From: Bradyrhizobium jicamae
GTDB taxonomy: Bacteria > Pseudomonadota > Alphaproteobacteria > Rhizobiales > Xanthobacteraceae
Assembly (NCBI RefSeq): GCF_018130215.1
Contig: NZ_JAFCKQ010000032.1
Span: 1 to 64,000, forward strand
DNA: 64,000 nt
Reading direction: 5' to 3'
The notes below the pieces were generated by a model. The model made no database searches. It was not told the DNA's origin and worked only from the letters and a program-made list of their open reading frames with translations. Below are positions 1-8,608 of this stretch, piece by piece; position 1 is the first letter of the stretch; every line of letters starts with the position of its first letter. The position numbers and the translations under genes are program-made.

Positions 1-351
1 TCGCGAAGATGCTTTCGCATCTCGCGGGAGACACCTGCCACTAGGGCGTCAGGCCTGCACGATTTCGCCGTCCGCTATCCGCCGCGACCGTCAATCGCGA
101 CATCAGCGTCCACCGCATCCCACCACAACGTTCGTGACGATCGCGAAGCGCCCCTCGAGCGGGTGAGACGGGAAACTCTATACGTTGATTCGCTATTATG
201 ATAAACCGAAATATTTTCGCGCGGGAGGATTGACAGGTTTTGCTGATTTGCCCGTCGGATCGTCGTGAGGTCGTCACACAGCCTTTTGTGACGTGACAAC
301 GGAAGGAGAAGCGAAATACCGTGTCGCGGCTCGCTCCCGGGGGTGGCAGCC
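1..351. other. Left-edge intergenic region
   Basis: No complete gene is visible here. Bases 3-44 on the plus strand read as a short C-terminus ending in a TAG stop (AKMLSHLAGDTCH), which could be the tail of a gene lying to the left. The first 27 bases can also fold as a stem with a TTTC loop and one bulged A. An AT-rich stretch lies at 178-215 and a TTGACA hexamer at 230-235, with no good -10 at standard spacing. A purine-rich GGAAGGAG at 301-308 resembles a ribosome binding site, but the in-register GTG at 321 opens a frame that only shadows the next gene. Confidence 0.4.
273..292. promoter_or_regulatory. Inverted repeat GTCACA-N8-TGTGAC
   Basis: A perfect 6-bp inverted repeat with an 8-bp spacer lies 60 bp upstream of the serine hydrolase start. 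It could be a regulator site or a small hairpin. No partner regulator is adjacent, so the role is inferred from position only. Confidence 0.35.
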
Positions 352-1533
352 ATGTCGCTTTCACGCCGAACATTGCTTCAGGGCTCGCTGCTATCGGCTG
401 CGGGTCTGATCCACGCGCGTTCGCCCGCCCTTGCCGCGGAGCCCGAAGCGCTGCCGACGTCGGTCCAGCGCAGGCAGATGGCCGCCCTGGCGGCCGATTT
501 CATGGGCGACTACGACGTTCCCGGCCTCTCGATCGCCCTCGCGATCAAGGGAAAGCCCGTCTATGTCGAGGCATTCGGCGTTGCGGACCGGGAGACCGGC
601 GAGGCACTCACGCCGCAACACCGCTTCCGGATCGCCAGCATCTCCAAGCCGGTGACCTCGACAGGGATATTCACGCTGGTCGAAGCCGGCAAGTTGCGGC
701 TCGGTGACTACGTGTTCGGGCCGAACTCCATTCTCGCGGCGGATTACCCGACGACACCGACCCTGCAAAGCCTGATGACCGGAGGCGTGTCTCGCTCGAA
801 CGTCGAGCAGATCACGATCGAGCATCTCCTGACTCACACCACCGGTGCCTGGGGAAACCAGGTTCGCGATCCGATGTTCATGAACCAGGACATGTCGCAC
901 CGCGAGCTGATCAAGTGGACGCTCGAGCACATGCCGCTCACTAGTCCCCCGGGCGAGTCCTATTCCTATTCGAACTTCGGCTATTGCATCCTCGGGCGCG
1001 TCATCGAGAAGCTGACCGGCCAGACCTACGAGCGGTACATCAGGGATACCGTCCTGAAGCGATCCGGCATCGCCGACATGCAGATCGCCGGCAATACGCT
1101 GAGCGAGCGGGCGACGAGCGAGGTCAAATATTATTGCCAGACCGGCGATCCGTATCGGATGAACGTCGCACGCATGGATTCCCATGGTGGCTGGATTGCG
1201 ACGCCGGGCGATTTGACGGCACTGTTCATCCATATCGACGGCTTCAAGGACACCGGGCAACTGCTCACCGACGACAGCCTCCGCGCCATGAGCACCCCAA
1301 GCGCCGTCAACCCTCGCTACGCCAAGGGGTCGTTCATCACCGCGAACAACAATTGGTGGCACAGTGGCCTGTTGGACGGAACGACGACGATCTCGGTGCG
1401 CACCAACAGCGATTTCTGCTGGTCGGCGTTCACCAATACCAGGTCGCGAGATGGCATGACCCGCGCCCTCGATCTGCTCGTGTGGCGCATGATCAAGATG
1501 GTGCCCGACTGGCATCCGGAGACGCGGTCGTAG
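352..1533 (+). CDS. Tat-exported serine hydrolase, class C beta-lactamase / DD-peptidase fold
   Basis: A 393-residue member of the beta-lactamase-like serine hydrolase family (Pfam Beta-lactamase type), expected in the periplasm. The N-terminus has a twin-arginine motif (LSRRTLLQG) followed by a hydrophobic stretch and AAEP, a likely signal peptidase site. The three catalytic elements are visible: SISK (S96-K99, nucleophile and lysine), a YSN triad in YSYSNFGY, and a late HSG in place of KTG. HSG is common in esterase/EstB-like and D-aminopeptidase-like members, so an esterase or peptidase role is as likely as beta-lactam hydrolysis. ATG 352 is preferred because the Tat motif follows at once; an in-frame GTG lies at 343. 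It stands alone. Confidence 0.85.
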   Translation: MSLSRRTLLQGSLLSAAGLIHARSPALAAEPEALPTSVQRRQMAALAADFMGDYDVPGLSIALAIKGKPVYVEAFGVADRETGEALTPQHRFRIASISKPVTSTGIFTLVEAGKLRLGDYVFGPNSILAADYPTTPTLQSLMTGGVSRSNVEQITIEHLLTHTTGAWGNQVRDPMFMNQDMSHRELIKWTLEHMPLTSPPGESYSYSNFGYCILGRVIEKLTGQTYERYIRDTVLKRSGIADMQIAGNTLSERATSEVKYYCQTGDPYRMNVARMDSHGGWIATPGDLTALFIHIDGFKDTGQLLTDDSLRAMSTPSAVNPRYAKGSFITANNNWWHSGLLDGTTTISVRTNSDFCWSAFTNTRSRDGMTRALDLLVWRMIKMVPDWHPETRS

Positions 1534-1577
1534 GCTCAAGGTAAGGTAAGGCGCGCTACATCCGAGTCGTCGCGCCC

Positions 1578-2033
1578 TCAAAACGGCAGCGCCACGCCGG
1601 TCTTGATTTCCTTCAGGATCACGTTGGTGCGGACGTGGCGGATGCCGGGGATGCGGAACATGAAATCGTCGAGGAATCTGTTGTAGGCGTCCATGTCGCG
1701 TACCACGACGCGCAGATGGTAGTCGGCGTCGCCGGTGGTCGCGAAGCACTCCAGCACCTCGCGGCGCTTCAAGACGCTGGCGACGAACTCGTCGACGAAT
1801 TTGACGTCGTGCCGCTCCAGCGAGACGTGCAGGATCGCCGAGGTGGCAAAGCCCGCCTGCTCGCGGGCGACCAGCGCCGCATAGCCTGATATCACGCCGG
1901 ACTCCTCCAGCGCGCGCACGCGGCGCCAGCACGCCGAGGTCGACATGCCCACGGTCTCCGCCAGCTGCTGGTTGGTGGCGCGGCCGTCCTTCTGCAATTC
2001 GCCAAGGATCTTTTCGTCCTGCTCTTCGACCAT
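1578..2033 (-). CDS. Lrp/AsnC family transcriptional regulator
   Basis: A 151-residue feast/famine regulator. Residues about 1-60 form the winged helix-turn-helix (LGELQKDGRATNQQLAETVG, then a recognition helix with STSACWRRVRALEE). Residues about 65-145 form the RAM/AsnC ligand-binding domain, with the typical TTGDADYHLRVVVRD segment. ATG 2033 is preferred over the in-frame TTG at 2039 because GGAG sits 7 bases upstream. It is divergent from the fused indolepyruvate:ferredoxin oxidoreductase gene, and the shared region has two palindromes, so local control responding to an aromatic or branched amino acid is likely. Confidence 0.92.
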   Translation of the reverse strand: MVEEQDEKILGELQKDGRATNQQLAETVGMSTSACWRRVRALEESGVISGYAALVAREQAGFATSAILHVSLERHDVKFVDEFVASVLKRREVLECFATTGDADYHLRVVVRDMDAYNRFLDDFMFRIPGIRHVRTNVILKEIKTGVALPF

Positions 2034-2045
2034 GAACAAGCTCCA

Positions 2046-2066
2046 TTTTGGTAAATTCTACCAAAA
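2046..2066. promoter_or_regulatory. Palindrome TTTTGGTA-N5-TACCAAAA, likely Lrp-family operator
   Basis: Perfect 8-bp arms with a 5-bp spacer, immediately upstream of the Lrp ribosome binding site. The core GGTA-N5-TACC recurs at 2120-2132. The position suggests autoregulation and control of the divergent gene. Confidence 0.6.
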
Positions 2067-2119
2067 AGGCGCCATGGCCACAACATTCCACCGATATCGC
2101 GCCTCAGAAAGAACAGATA

Positions 2120-2132
2120 GGTAGGACCTACC
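2120..2132. promoter_or_regulatory. Second GGTA-N5-TACC palindrome
   Basis: GGTAGG-A-CCTACC is a perfect palindrome whose outer GGTA-N5-TACC matches the first site. The two centres are 70 bp apart, close to seven helical turns. That fits cooperative binding by an Lrp/AsnC octamer. Confidence 0.55.
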
Positions 2133-2192
2133 AGGCATCAGGGCGTAGCGTTGTCTTCCGAGATCACCAGCGATTCCTCCGAGGGGTCAGTC

Positions 2193-5100
2193 ATGGGCCA
2201 GATGCCGCTGCTCGACGCCTACCAGCTCTCCGACCGCTACACCCGCCAGCATGGCCGGGTTTTCCTCACCGGCACACAGGCGATCGTCCGCATCGCGCTC
2301 GACCAGGCCAAACGCGACCGCACCGCCGGGCTCAACACCGCCGGATTCATCTCGGGCTATCGCGGCTCGCCGCTCGGCGGCGTGGATCTCGAGCTCTGGA
2401 AGATCAAGGATCAACTGAAGACGAGCCGCATCGAATTCCTGCCCGCGGTCAACGAAGACCTCGCGGCGACCGCCGTGCTCGGCTCGCAGCAGGTGGAGAC
2501 GCAACGCGATCGCGAGGTCGATGGCGTGTTCGGGCTCTGGTACGGCAAGGGCCCCGGCATCGACCGTTCCGGCGATGCGCTGAAGCACGGCAATGCCTAT
2601 GGTTCCTCGCCGCATGGCGGCGTGCTTGTCGTCGCCGGCGACGATCATGGCTGCGTGTCGTCCTCGATGCCGCACCAGTCCGATGTCGCCTTCATGACCT
2701 GGTTCATGCCGACGCTGCATCCGGCCGATGTCGGCGAGTATCTCGCCTTCGGCGAATATGGCTACGCGCTGAGCCGCTTCTCCGGCATGTGGGTCGGCTT
2801 CAAGGCGATCTCGGAGATCGTGGAATCGGGCGCGTCGGTCGAGCTGCGCGCACCGCGCGTGTTTGCACGGCCGGATTTCACCCCGCCGCCCGGCGGCCTG
2901 CACTATCGCTGGCCGGATCTGCCGGGGCCGCAGATCGAGGAGCGGCTGGAGGCGAAGAAGCACGCGGTCTACGCCTTCGCGAAGGCCAACCCGATCGACC
3001 GCCGCATCTACGACGTCGAGGAGGCGACCTACGGCATCGTCACCACGGGCAAGGCGCATCTCGATTTGATGGAGGCGCTGCGGCTGGTCGGACTCGATGA
3101 AGCCGCTTGCCGCCGCCTCGGCATCGACATCTACAAGGTCGGCATGGTGTGGCCGCTCGCGCTGCACGACGCGATGGAGTTCGTGAAGGGCAAGCGCGAG
3201 ATCCTGGTGGTCGAGGAGAAGCGCGGCATCATCGAAAGCCAGTTCAAGGAATATTTCTACGACTATCCCGGATCGAAGCCGGAGCGGATGGTCGGCAAGC
3301 ATGACGAGACCGGCGCGCGGCTGATCTCCTGGATCGGCGAATTGTCGCCGCGGATGCTGGCGGACGTGCTGGCGCGGCGGCTCGATCCGATGTTTCCCGA
3401 ATTGCAGATCGCCCGCCGCGTCGCTGCGCTCGCGCCCGAGCGGGATCGCACGATCGCCGTGCCCGGCGCGACGCGCACGCCCTATTTCTGCTCGGGCTGC
3501 CCGCACAACACGTCGACAAAGGTGCCCGATGGCTCGAAGGCACTGGCCGGTATCGGCTGCCATTTCATGGCGAGCTGGATGGACCGCGAGACCTCGTCGC
3601 TGATCCAGATGGGCGGCGAAGGCGTCAACTGGGCGGCCTCTTCGAAATTCACCGGCAATACGCATGTGTTCCAGAATCTCGGCGAAGGCACCTACTATCA
3701 TTCCGGCTCGATGGCGATCCGGCAGGCGATCGCGGCGAAGGCCAACATCACCTACAAGATCCTGTTCAACGACGCAGTGGCGATGACCGGCGGCCAGCCG
3801 GTCGACGGCCCGGTCAGCGTGCAGGCAATCGCCCACAGCGTCCGCGCAGAAGGCGTGTCGCGCATTGCGCTGGTCTCCGACGATCCCTCCCATTTCTCGC
3901 CGGCGGATCTGCCCGGCGGCGTCACCATCCATCCGCGCGAGGAGATGGACGCCGTCCAGCGCGAGCTGCGCGAGATCAAGGGCGTCACCGTGCTGATCTA
4001 CCAGCAGAGCTGCGCCACCGAGAAGCGCCGTCGGCGCAAGCGCGGCACGCTTCCCGACCCGGCGCGCTTCGCCTACATCAACGACCTCGTCTGCGAGGGC
4101 TGCGGCGATTGCTCGGTGGAATCGAACTGCCTCAGCGTCGAGCCGAAGGAGACGCCGTTCGGCCGCAAGCGCAAGATCAACCTCTCGACCTGCAACAAGG
4201 ATTTCTCCTGCCTCAACGGCTTCTGCCCGAGCTTCGTCACCATCGAGGGCGGCAAGCGGCGGGCGAAGGCGGCGAGCCAGGTCGATCCGCTGGCGCGCGC
4301 TGCGACGCTGGCGGCGCCGGAGTTCTCCGCGCTGGAGCGGCCCTATGATCTGCTCGTCACCGGCGTCGGCGGCACCGGCGTGATCACGGTCGGTGCGCTG
4401 ATCGCGATGGCCGCGCATCTCGAGGGACGCGGCGTCTCGGTGCTCGACTTCACCGGCTTCGCGCAGAAATTCGGCCCCGTCCTGAGCTTCCTGCGGCTGG
4501 CGGCGGCGCCCGATGCACTGCATCAGGTGCGGATCGACCAGGGCGCGGCGGATGCGCTGATCGGCTGCGACCTCGTGGTGTCTTCGTCGGCAAAGGCCTC
4601 CGGCACCTACCGCAAGGGCATGCGCGCCGCGATCAACATGGCGGAGATGCCGACCGGCGACGTGGTGCGTTTCCGCGACGCCGACCTCGCCTCCCCGGTG
4701 CGCTTGCGCGCGATCGAGCGGGTGATCGGATCGGGCAATCTCACCGCGATCGACGCCAATGCGCTGGCCGAGCGGCTGCTCGGCGACAGTGTCTATGCCA
4801 ATATCATGATGCTCGGCTTTGCCTGGCAGCAGGGGCTGGTGCCGGTGTCGCTCGAAGCCTTGTCGCGCGCGATCGAGCTCAACGGCGTCACCGTCGAGCG
4901 CAACCGGCAGGCTCTGGCCTGGGGCCGGATCGCCTTCGCCGATCCGGATTTCCTGCCGAAGACCGGGGACACCGGCGCTGCGACGCCGGAGGCGCTCGAT
5001 CAGGTCATCGCGCGGCGCGCCGACTTCCTGAGGGATTATCAGGACGAGGCTTATGCCGCGCGCTACAAGGCGGCAGTCGATCGCGTGCGCCGCGCCGAGG

Positions 5101-5669
5101 CGGCGCTCGGCGGCGAGAACCTCACTGACGCGGTAGCCCGGTCGCTGTTCAAGCTGATGGCCTACAAGGACGAATATGAGGTGGCGCGTTTGCATATGCA
5201 GACCGGCTTCCTCGACCAGATCGATCGCGAATTCGATGGCGACTACCGGGTGCAGTACCATCTGGCGCCGCCATTGCTGCCGGCGCGACGCGACGCGCGC
5301 GGCCGGCCGCGCAAGCGCGCGTTCGGTCCGTGGATCCAGACGCCGCTGCGGCTGCTGGCGCGGATGAAGGGGCTGCGCGGCACGCCGTTCGACCTGTTCG
5401 GCTACACTGCGGAGCGCCGCGCCGAGCGCGAACTGATCAGCTGGTACGAGGCGCTGATCGAGACCATGCTCGGCAAGCTCGATGCGGCACGCCTGCCCGA
5501 CCTCATCGCGATCGCGAAGGCGCCGATGGAGATCCGCGGCTACGGTCCGGTGAAGGATGCGGCCATCGAGAAGACCAAGGCGGAGGTGGCGCGGCTGACC
5601 GCGCAACCCACCTCCGCCCCGTCTGACGCAGGTGGCGGCTCAGGCCGCCGCGCCGCGCTTGGCGGGTGA
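2193..5669 (+). CDS. Indolepyruvate ferredoxin oxidoreductase, fused alpha-beta subunits
   Basis: A 1158-residue single-chain 2-oxoacid:ferredoxin oxidoreductase that oxidatively decarboxylates aryl- or branched pyruvates to acyl-CoA, feeding electrons to ferredoxin. Order: N-terminal pyrimidine-binding TPP part, IorA-like TPP part (YFCSGCPHNTS, GGEGVNWAASS, then a FNDAVAMTGGQPV segment), a Cys-rich iron-sulfur insert (CEGCGDC and, 30 residues later, STCNKDFSCLNGFC), then the IorB-like gamma domain starting GVGGTGVITVG. The length matches fused bacterial members rather than separate archaeal IorA and IorB. ATG 2193 has GAGGGG six bases upstream and is preferred over TTG 2151. The 3' end overlaps the convergent symporter gene by 30 bp. 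Confidence 0.93.
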   Translation: MGQMPLLDAYQLSDRYTRQHGRVFLTGTQAIVRIALDQAKRDRTAGLNTAGFISGYRGSPLGGVDLELWKIKDQLKTSRIEFLPAVNEDLAATAVLGSQQVETQRDREVDGVFGLWYGKGPGIDRSGDALKHGNAYGSSPHGGVLVVAGDDHGCVSSSMPHQSDVAFMTWFMPTLHPADVGEYLAFGEYGYALSRFSGMWVGFKAISEIVESGASVELRAPRVFARPDFTPPPGGLHYRWPDLPGPQIEERLEAKKHAVYAFAKANPIDRRIYDVEEATYGIVTTGKAHLDLMEALRLVGLDEAACRRLGIDIYKVGMVWPLALHDAMEFVKGKREILVVEEKRGIIESQFKEYFYDYPGSKPERMVGKHDETGARLISWIGELSPRMLADVLARRLDPMFPELQIARRVAALAPERDRTIAVPGATRTPYFCSGCPHNTSTKVPDGSKALAGIGCHFMASWMDRETSSLIQMGGEGVNWAASSKFTGNTHVFQNLGEGTYYHSGSMAIRQAIAAKANITYKILFNDAVAMTGGQPVDGPVSVQAIAHSVRAEGVSRIALVSDDPSHFSPADLPGGVTIHPREEMDAVQRELREIKGVTVLIYQQSCATEKRRRRKRGTLPDPARFAYINDLVCEGCGDCSVESNCLSVEPKETPFGRKRKINLSTCNKDFSCLNGFCPSFVTIEGGKRRAKAASQVDPLARAATLAAPEFSALERPYDLLVTGVGGTGVITVGALIAMAAHLEGRGVSVLDFTGFAQKFGPVLSFLRLAAAPDALHQVRIDQGAADALIGCDLVVSSSAKASGTYRKGMRAAINMAEMPTGDVVRFRDADLASPVRLRAIERVIGSGNLTAIDANALAERLLGDSVYANIMMLGFAWQQGLVPVSLEALSRAIELNGVTVERNRQALAWGRIAFADPDFLPKTGDTGAATPEALDQVIARRADFLRDYQDEAYAARYKAAVDRVRRAEAALGGENLTDAVARSLFKLMAYKDEYEVARLHMQTGFLDQIDREFDGDYRVQYHLAPPLLPARRDARGRPRKRAFGPWIQTPLRLLARMKGLRGTPFDLFGYTAERRAERELISWYEALIETMLGKLDAARLPDLIAIAKAPMEIRGYGPVKDAAIEKTKAEVARLTAQPTSAPSDAGGGSGRRAALGG

Positions 5670-7130
5670 CATCCAGCCGACCACGATGGTCGCGAGCACG
5701 GCGACCACGATGTTGAGCAGCAGCGCGCCGAGGCCGACATAGAAGGTGTAGCTGGCCTCTCCAAGCGTGATGCTGGCGAGCGGCTTCAGCCCGTTGCTCC
5801 ACGCCGTGTACGAGCCCCAGCCGATCCCGACTGCCCAGCCGAGCAACAGGCCCTCGGCGCGGAACCAGGCGGTGAACAGGCCGAACACCAGTGCCGGCAG
5901 CGTCTGCACGATCCAGAGGCCGCCGAGCAGTTGCAGGTCGAGCGCGTATTGGGTCGGCAGGAACAGGATGAAGGCAAGCGCGCCGACCTTCACCACCAGC
6001 GAGGTGATTTTCGCCACCGATGCCTCGCCGGCATGGCTGATGTCCGGATTGACGTAGGACTTCCAGACATTGCGGGTGAACAGGTTGGCGGCGCCGATGC
6101 TCATCACCGCCGCCGGCACCAGCGCGCCGATCGCGATCGCCGCGAACGCAAAGCCCGCGAACCATTCGGGGAACAGCGTCTTGAACAGCGTCGGCACCAC
6201 GTCGTTCGGCGAGGTCACCTTGACGCCCGCGGCATAGGCCATGTAGCCGAGCAGCGCGATCAGGCCGAGCAGCAGCGTATAGGCCGGCAGCAGGATCGCG
6301 TTCTTGCGGATCGTATCCGCCGACCTCGAGGCGAAGATGCCGGTCAGCGTGTGGGGATACATGAACGCGGCGAGCGCCGAGCCGAGCGCCAGCGTCGCAT
6401 AGGGCAGATATTGCGCCGGCTTCAGGGTCAGGCCGGTGGCGCCGCCCTTCGCGGTGAATGCGTCGTTCGCCGCCGAGAACACCGCGCCATAACCGCCGAG
6501 CTTGGCGGGCACCACGACCACTGCGACCAGCACCACGATGTAGATCATGATGTCCTTGACGAAGGCGATCAGCGCTGGCGCACGCAAGCCCGAGCTGTAG
6601 GTATAGAGCGCGAGGATCACGAAGGCGGCGACGATCGGCAATTCGCCCGACAGCCCCATCGCCTTGATCACGACCTCCATGCCGATCAGCTGCAGCGCGA
6701 TGTAGGGCATGGTCGCGACCATGCCGGTCAGCGCCACCGCAAGCTCGAGCGCGCGCGAGCCATAGGCGGCATGGACGACGTCGGCGGCGGTGACGTGTCC
6801 CGCAGCATGCGCCTTCTTCCACAGCACCGGCATCACCGCGAACACGAACGGATAGACGATGATGGTGTAGGGCAGCGCGAAGAAGCCGTAGGCGCCGACC
6901 GCATAGACCAGCGCCGGCACCGCGATCACCGTGTAGGCGGTGTAGAAATCGCCGCCGACCAGGAACCAGGTGATCCAGGTGCCGAACTGCCGGCCGCCGA
7001 GGCCCCATTCGTCGAGATGCTCACCAACCGGGCCCGATTTCCAGCGCGCGGCGAAGAAGCCCATCACGGTGACGAGCGCGAAGAAGAAGATGAAGACGCA
7101 GAGTGCGACCCACTCGATATGATCGGTCAT
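5640..7130 (-). CDS. Sodium:solute symporter family permease
   Basis: A 496-residue inner-membrane protein of the SSS family, which couples solute uptake to sodium influx. About 13 hydrophobic helices can be counted. Typical signatures include the N-terminal GLGGRQFGTWITWFLVGGDF (around residues 45-65) and the AALGSALAAFMYPH / ASRSADTIRKNA region characteristic of the family. It begins 10 bases after DUF3311, which marks a subgroup often annotated for monocarboxylates or amino acids; the substrate is not readable from sequence. It is convergent with the oxidoreductase, suggesting uptake of a 2-oxoacid or amino acid that the enzyme consumes (inference). Confidence 0.9.
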   Translation of the reverse strand: MTDHIEWVALCVFIFFFALVTVMGFFAARWKSGPVGEHLDEWGLGGRQFGTWITWFLVGGDFYTAYTVIAVPALVYAVGAYGFFALPYTIIVYPFVFAVMPVLWKKAHAAGHVTAADVVHAAYGSRALELAVALTGMVATMPYIALQLIGMEVVIKAMGLSGELPIVAAFVILALYTYSSGLRAPALIAFVKDIMIYIVVLVAVVVVPAKLGGYGAVFSAANDAFTAKGGATGLTLKPAQYLPYATLALGSALAAFMYPHTLTGIFASRSADTIRKNAILLPAYTLLLGLIALLGYMAYAAGVKVTSPNDVVPTLFKTLFPEWFAGFAFAAIAIGALVPAAVMSIGAANLFTRNVWKSYVNPDISHAGEASVAKITSLVVKVGALAFILFLPTQYALDLQLLGGLWIVQTLPALVFGLFTAWFRAEGLLLGWAVGIGWGSYTAWSNGLKPLASITLGEASYTFYVGLGALLLNIVVAVLATIVVGWMSPAKRGAAA

Positions 7131-7140
7131 GTCGGTCCCC

Positions 7141-7320
7141 TCACCGCGTCTCGTCAGGCGTGCTGCTGCGATAGACCAGCCAGATCAAGAGCGAGGAGAT
7201 CGGCACCCAGGCAAGCTGGTACCAGTAGAAGAAGGGGAAGCCGAACAGCGACGGCTCGACTAAATTGTAGAACGGCACCCATAGCAGGCCGACAAACGGC
7301 AGCAGCAACAGAATCCACAT
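7141..7320 (-). CDS. DUF3311 small membrane protein
   Basis: A 59-residue protein with two hydrophobic helices (WILLLLPFVGLLWVPFYN and WYQLAWVPISSLLIWLVY), matching the DUF3311 family that accompanies sodium:solute symporters. ATG 7320 is chosen because GGAGG lies 6-8 bases upstream; longer upstream frames are arginine-rich and not convincing. It is the first gene of a two-gene operon with the symporter and is probably a small accessory subunit (family association, not proven). Confidence 0.88.
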   Translation of the reverse strand: MWILLLLPFVGLLWVPFYNLVEPSLFGFPFFYWYQLAWVPISSLLIWLVYRSSTPDETR

Positions 7321-7555
7321 GGCTTCCTCCCCCATCTCGCATCGGTGTTTCGCCCGACGACCCGACACCGGTTCGCGGCGTCTGGAATCCGCGTCACGGC
7401 AGCGCGACATCAGATGAATCGCCCGCCGGAATCGCGATCTTACCCTGCTTTGATGCCGCGTCGTCAATCACCTCGCGCAGCGCGCTTTGCATTCCGACCT
7501 TCGCATTCCGACTCGCGGCGACGTGTTCGCAGATGCGAAGAGCAGCAGCGCATCG

Positions 7556-8467
7556 TCACGAATACGGATTGATCAGCTTCTGCTGCTCGGTGGCGTGGCG
7601 GACCAGAAGATCGATGAAGGTGCGCACCTTGGCCGAGAGGTGATGGCGATGCGGATAGACCGCGTTCATCGTCAGCTCGACCGGCCGGTATTCGGGCAGC
7701 AGGCGGACCAGCCTGCCGGCCTCCAGATCGTCGCGGACGAGGAATCCCGCCGCCATCCAGATGCCGACGCCGGCGAGCCCGGCCAGCCGCAGCGTCTCGC
7801 CGCTGTTCGAGATCAGATTGCCCGACACCCGCACCGACGCCGCCGCGCCCTTTCGATCGACGAAGCGCCACTCGTCCTTGAAGGGATAATTGACGTGCTG
7901 GATGCAGTTGCGTGTCGCCAGATCCGCGAGCAGCGTTGGCTTGCCGTGCTGCTCGATGTAGCCGTGCGAGCAGCACAGCACGTGCCGCCAGGTCGCGATG
8001 CTGCGCACGATCAGGCTGGAATCCCGCGGCGGGATCATGCGCACCGCAAGATCGTAGTTCTCGTCGAGCAGGTCGACGTCGCGCTCGCCGATGGTGAGGT
8101 CGACCTTGACCTCCGGATAGGTCGCGAGGAACTCGGCGACCGCGGGTGAGAGGAACTGCACGACATGGGTGTTGGTGTAGATGCGCAGCGTTCCGCGCGG
8201 CACCGATTGCAGCGCGCCGGCGATGTCGTCGGCCTGCTCGATGTCGGCGAGGATCTGGATGCAGCGGTCGTAATAGGCCTGGCCGACCTCGGTCAGGCCG
8301 ACCTTGCGCGTGGTGCGGTTGAGCAGACGCACGCCGAGCCGATCCTCCAGCGACTGGACGTGGTTGCTCACCATCGTGGTGGACATGTTGAGCTTGCGGC
8401 CGGCGGCGGAGAAGCCGCCGGAATCCACGACCCTGACGAAGGCAGTCAGGCTGGTCAGGCGATCCAT
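7556..8467 (-). CDS. LysR family transcriptional regulator
   Basis: A 303-residue LTTR. Residues 1-60 hold the HTH (SLTAFVRVVDSGGFSAAGRKL, then STTMVSNHVQSLEDRLG). Residues about 90-295 form the periplasmic-binding-like effector domain. ATG 8467 begins MDRLTSLTAF, the usual LTTR start; the in-frame upstream extension runs into the neighbouring gene's antisense. It is divergent from an efflux adaptor gene. A 30-bp box between them is repeated in front of the efflux permease gene, so this protein is probably the pump's regulator. Confidence 0.93.
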   Translation of the reverse strand: MDRLTSLTAFVRVVDSGGFSAAGRKLNMSTTMVSNHVQSLEDRLGVRLLNRTTRKVGLTEVGQAYYDRCIQILADIEQADDIAGALQSVPRGTLRIYTNTHVVQFLSPAVAEFLATYPEVKVDLTIGERDVDLLDENYDLAVRMIPPRDSSLIVRSIATWRHVLCCSHGYIEQHGKPTLLADLATRNCIQHVNYPFKDEWRFVDRKGAAASVRVSGNLISNSGETLRLAGLAGVGIWMAAGFLVRDDLEAGRLVRLLPEYRPVELTMNAVYPHRHHLSAKVRTFIDLLVRHATEQQKLINPYS

Positions 8468-8498
8468 TTGGAAGACCTCGGATTGTCTAGCCTGGCTT

Positions 8499-8528
8499 GA
8501 TAATGCTTCCAGCTTTATCGGGATTATC
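8499..8528. promoter_or_regulatory. LysR-type operator candidate, copy A
   Basis: A 30-bp box with 22 identities to 10079-10108 and no gaps. The shared parts are AATGCTTCCA near the left and GATTATC at the right end. GCTTGATAAT overlaps its left edge (8495-8504), and its perfect reverse complement occurs at 10062-10071. It lies between the LysR gene and hlyD. Confidence 0.65.
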
Positions 8529-8608
8529 ACAGCGGGGAGGATATTGCATCTAGGGGTCGTACCCGGCGTCCTCCTCGACGAGGCGCCAAAGCCGGTTCGG
8601 AGGATGCC

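Noticed and set aside
321..707. Plus-strand frame starting at GTG 321 behind a strong GGAAGGAG
   Set aside because: The product is Arg/Pro-rich and overlaps the serine hydrolase in another frame. The purine run may be incidental or serve mRNA stability.
391..2091. Long minus-strand frame across the serine hydrolase and Lrp genes
   Set aside because: It covers two well-supported genes in other frames, has Arg-rich composition and no domain.
2187..5606. Very long open frame antisense to the oxidoreductase gene
   Set aside because: It is a GC-driven shadow: it is rich in Arg/His with no recognisable domain, and the sense strand encodes a clear enzyme over the same span.
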